From Candidatus Omnitrophota bacterium (lineage in GTDB: Bacteria; Ratteibacteria; UBA8468; B48-G9; JAFGKM01): a stretch of DNA of 5,603 nucleotides. Shown one piece after another: positions 5,348 to 5,603 of the stretch. The notes beneath the pieces were generated by a model that worked only from the letters and a program-made list of their open reading frames with translations, was not told the origin of the DNA and searched no databases. The stretch spans positions 1 to 5,603 of the forward strand of contig JAMWCO010000108.1 of NCBI GenBank assembly GCA_023818785.1, given 5' to 3'. Made by a program: the position numbers and the translations under genes. How positions within the stretch are numbered: position 1 is the first letter of the stretch; each line of letters starts with the position of its first letter.

Positions 5348-5603
5348 ATGAGAGATTTGGTTAGTATTTATAATAAAGTTTATGATGATTTATATTCTGA
5401 GGGAAAAGAAGAAAAACAATATAAAAAAATTACTTTATATAGAGAAAAGGAATTATTTGGAGATATATATTTACCATTTAAATTTTCCTCTATTTTAATT
5501 ATTTTACCAGGTGCAGGATATAGAGAAAAGAGTAAAGAATTAATTTTTAAACAATTTAAGTATTTAATTAAGGAAAAAATTGGACTATGTATAGTTAACT
5601 TTA
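5348..5603 (+). CDS. Possible alpha/beta hydrolase, N-terminal part only
   Basis: From ATG at 5348 the frame stays open for 85 codons to the window edge. After a charged N-terminal stretch (residues 1-25), residues 26-43 (YKKITLYREKELFGDIYLP) look like the first beta strands of an alpha/beta hydrolase. SSILIILPGAGYREKSKE (48-65) resembles the strand and oxyanion-loop region (HG.G or PG.G type), followed by a helix and another strand (LCIVNF, 80-85). The nucleophile, acid and histidine lie beyond the window, so the assignment rests on pattern only; an unrelated Rossmann-like fold is possible. No Shine-Dalgarno precedes the ATG, unlike the other genes here apart from nfo. The start could also be internal, or extend to the in-frame ATG at 5312 if the TAA at 5342 is an error. 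No signal peptide is visible. Confidence 0.6.
   Translation, partial: MRDLVSIYNKVYDDLYSEGKEEKQYKKITLYREKELFGDIYLPFKFSSILIILPGAGYREKSKELIFKQFKYLIKEKIGLCIVNF

Overview
The window is gene-dense, strongly AT-rich bacterial DNA (under about 30% G+C by eye). AGA arginine codons are frequent and the proteins are rich in Lys, Ile and Glu. Three genes have a near-perfect AGGAGG ribosome-binding site, and the leucyl-tRNA synthetase is of the bacterial kind. This points to a low-GC bacterium, perhaps an uncultivated or thermophilic lineage. The sequence alone does not support naming a phylum. I see no tRNA, rRNA, CRISPR array or mobile element.

Layout. On the minus strand (1-1654) lie two genes in one operon. 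First is a xylose-isomerase-like TIM-barrel sugar isomerase/epimerase (851-1654). Sixteen bases later comes a Gfo/Idh/MocA-type NAD(P)-dependent oxidoreductase that runs off the left edge (834 to 1). This pairing is typical of sugar or polyol metabolism. On the plus strand, transcribed away from them, are nfo (endonuclease IV, 1744-2574) and leuS (leucyl-tRNA synthetase, 2561-5008), which overlap by 14 bases. A small two-helix membrane protein with a Lys/Glu tail (5256-5005, minus) converges on leuS, and the two stop codons share one TTAA. At the right edge a plus-strand gene begins (5348 onwards) that resembles the N-terminus of an alpha/beta hydrolase.

Regulation is the most readable part. 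Both divergent gaps hold recognisable sigma-70-type promoters in tight arrangements. Between the isomerase and nfo, the two -35 boxes lie back to back in a 13-bp palindrome. The nfo promoter is placed so that transcription should start on the A of the nfo ATG, and no Shine-Dalgarno precedes it, so the nfo-leuS mRNA is predicted to be leaderless. Between the membrane-protein gene and the hydrolase-like gene, the two promoters overlap at their -10 boxes. The plus one again places +1 on an ATG, which here opens a 10-codon ORF ending at a stop in frame with the hydrolase-like gene.

The genes are mostly ordinary metabolism, DNA repair and translation. I did not find a new defence or mobile system. 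The observations worth following are the paired leaderless-type starts, the compact divergent promoters, and a purine/pyrimidine mirror repeat at the leuS 3' end. There is no gene-free stretch longer than about 90 bases.
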